From the NCBI GenBank assembly GCA_029204225.1, contig CM055111.1, forward strand, positions 25,796,761 to 25,860,760: DNA of 64,000 nucleotides, in the 5' to 3' direction. Below are positions 63,919-64,000 of this stretch, piece by piece. A model generated the notes under the pieces. The model was not told where the DNA came from. It saw only the letters and a list, made by a program, of their open reading frames with translations, and ran no database searches. Origin of the DNA: Diphasiastrum complanatum (lineage: Eukaryota; Streptophyta; Lycopodiopsida; Lycopodiales; Lycopodiaceae). The position numbers and the translations under genes are program-made. How positions within the stretch are numbered: position 1 is the first letter of the stretch; every line of letters begins with the position of its first letter.

Positions 63919-64000
63919 CTATTGCCTCTTGACCATGAACGATATGGAAGGGTGTGATCCATCCAGTGACTTTCTTTGGAGTGGTACGATATGTCCAGAT
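63919..64000 (-). pseudogene. Gypsy integrase, right of W (continues past the edge)
   Basis: Minus strand: WTYRTTPKKVTGW, PFHIVHGQEA, then the W insertion and IVPVEFLLPSLRV at 53180. WxYRTTxK and HIVHGQEAxxP are conserved motifs just after the gypsy integrase core. Confidence 0.9.

Noticed and set aside
1-64000. tRNA genes, rRNA, CRISPR arrays, bacterial or organelle segments
   Set aside because: The only tRNA-like matches are the 12-18-base primer sites next to LTRs; nothing else was seen.

Overview
The window looks like plant nuclear DNA made almost entirely of LTR retrotransposons. The evidence is Ty1/copia elements primed by initiator tRNA-Met (TGGTATCAGAGC sites next to LTRs), Ty3/gypsy elements with a tRNA-Asp-type primer site (TGGCGC.GTTGCCGGGGA form), copia gag-PR-IN-RT-RH proteins of plant type, and heavy nesting. 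The DNA is AT-rich by eye. The species cannot be told. I saw no rRNA, tRNA gene or CRISPR array. The only non-transposon protein I recognise is a decayed histone H3/CENH3-like reading frame (6190-7233, minus). Element letters used below (A, B, C, D, E, G1, S, T, V, W, X, Y, Z) are local labels only.

Layout. 1-1678: leader and 5' LTR of a minus-strand copia element. 1679-4590: a gypsy fragment whose gag runs in one frame into about 530 codons of unknown, partly coiled-coil sequence. 4614-5240: copia RNase H remnant. 5241-9732: unassigned DNA holding the H3-like frame and a degenerate minus-strand frame. 9733-14245: copia A (IN-RT-RH-LTR) inside remnants of copia B. 15660-20100: gypsy IN, RT and PR on the minus strand, split by an internally deleted copia (C). 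20423-24968: X2, a minus-strand element with gag, protease and a long unknown ORF. 24969-28092: gypsy gag, primer site, LTR and another IN. 28093-40212: a three-level nest, X' interrupted by E, which is interrupted by D, then rearranged by a 3.3-kb inversion. 40213-48074: fragments Y, Z, S, T and V. 48268-51095: internally deleted copia A2. 51121-53180 and 63919-64000: a gypsy 3' region with minisatellites plus its IN. This IN is split by a complete element W (53181-63918, TSD CTATT), which is itself split by a complete element X1 (55072-60532, TSD AACTT).

How the parts relate. The X elements (X1, X2, X') keep LTRs, primer site, gag, zinc knuckle and aspartic protease. Where integrase, RT and RNase H should be, they carry one long ORF of unknown function (ORFX) that is recognisable in all three copies. 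They must depend on enzymes made elsewhere. W is also non-autonomous and encodes duplicated zinc-knuckle-type modules, one of which recurs in Y. Many different LTR families share an exact 10-bp palindrome, CACACGTGTG, a G-box core, found at least 15 times. Target-site duplications and split reading frames let the order of insertion be read for several nests.
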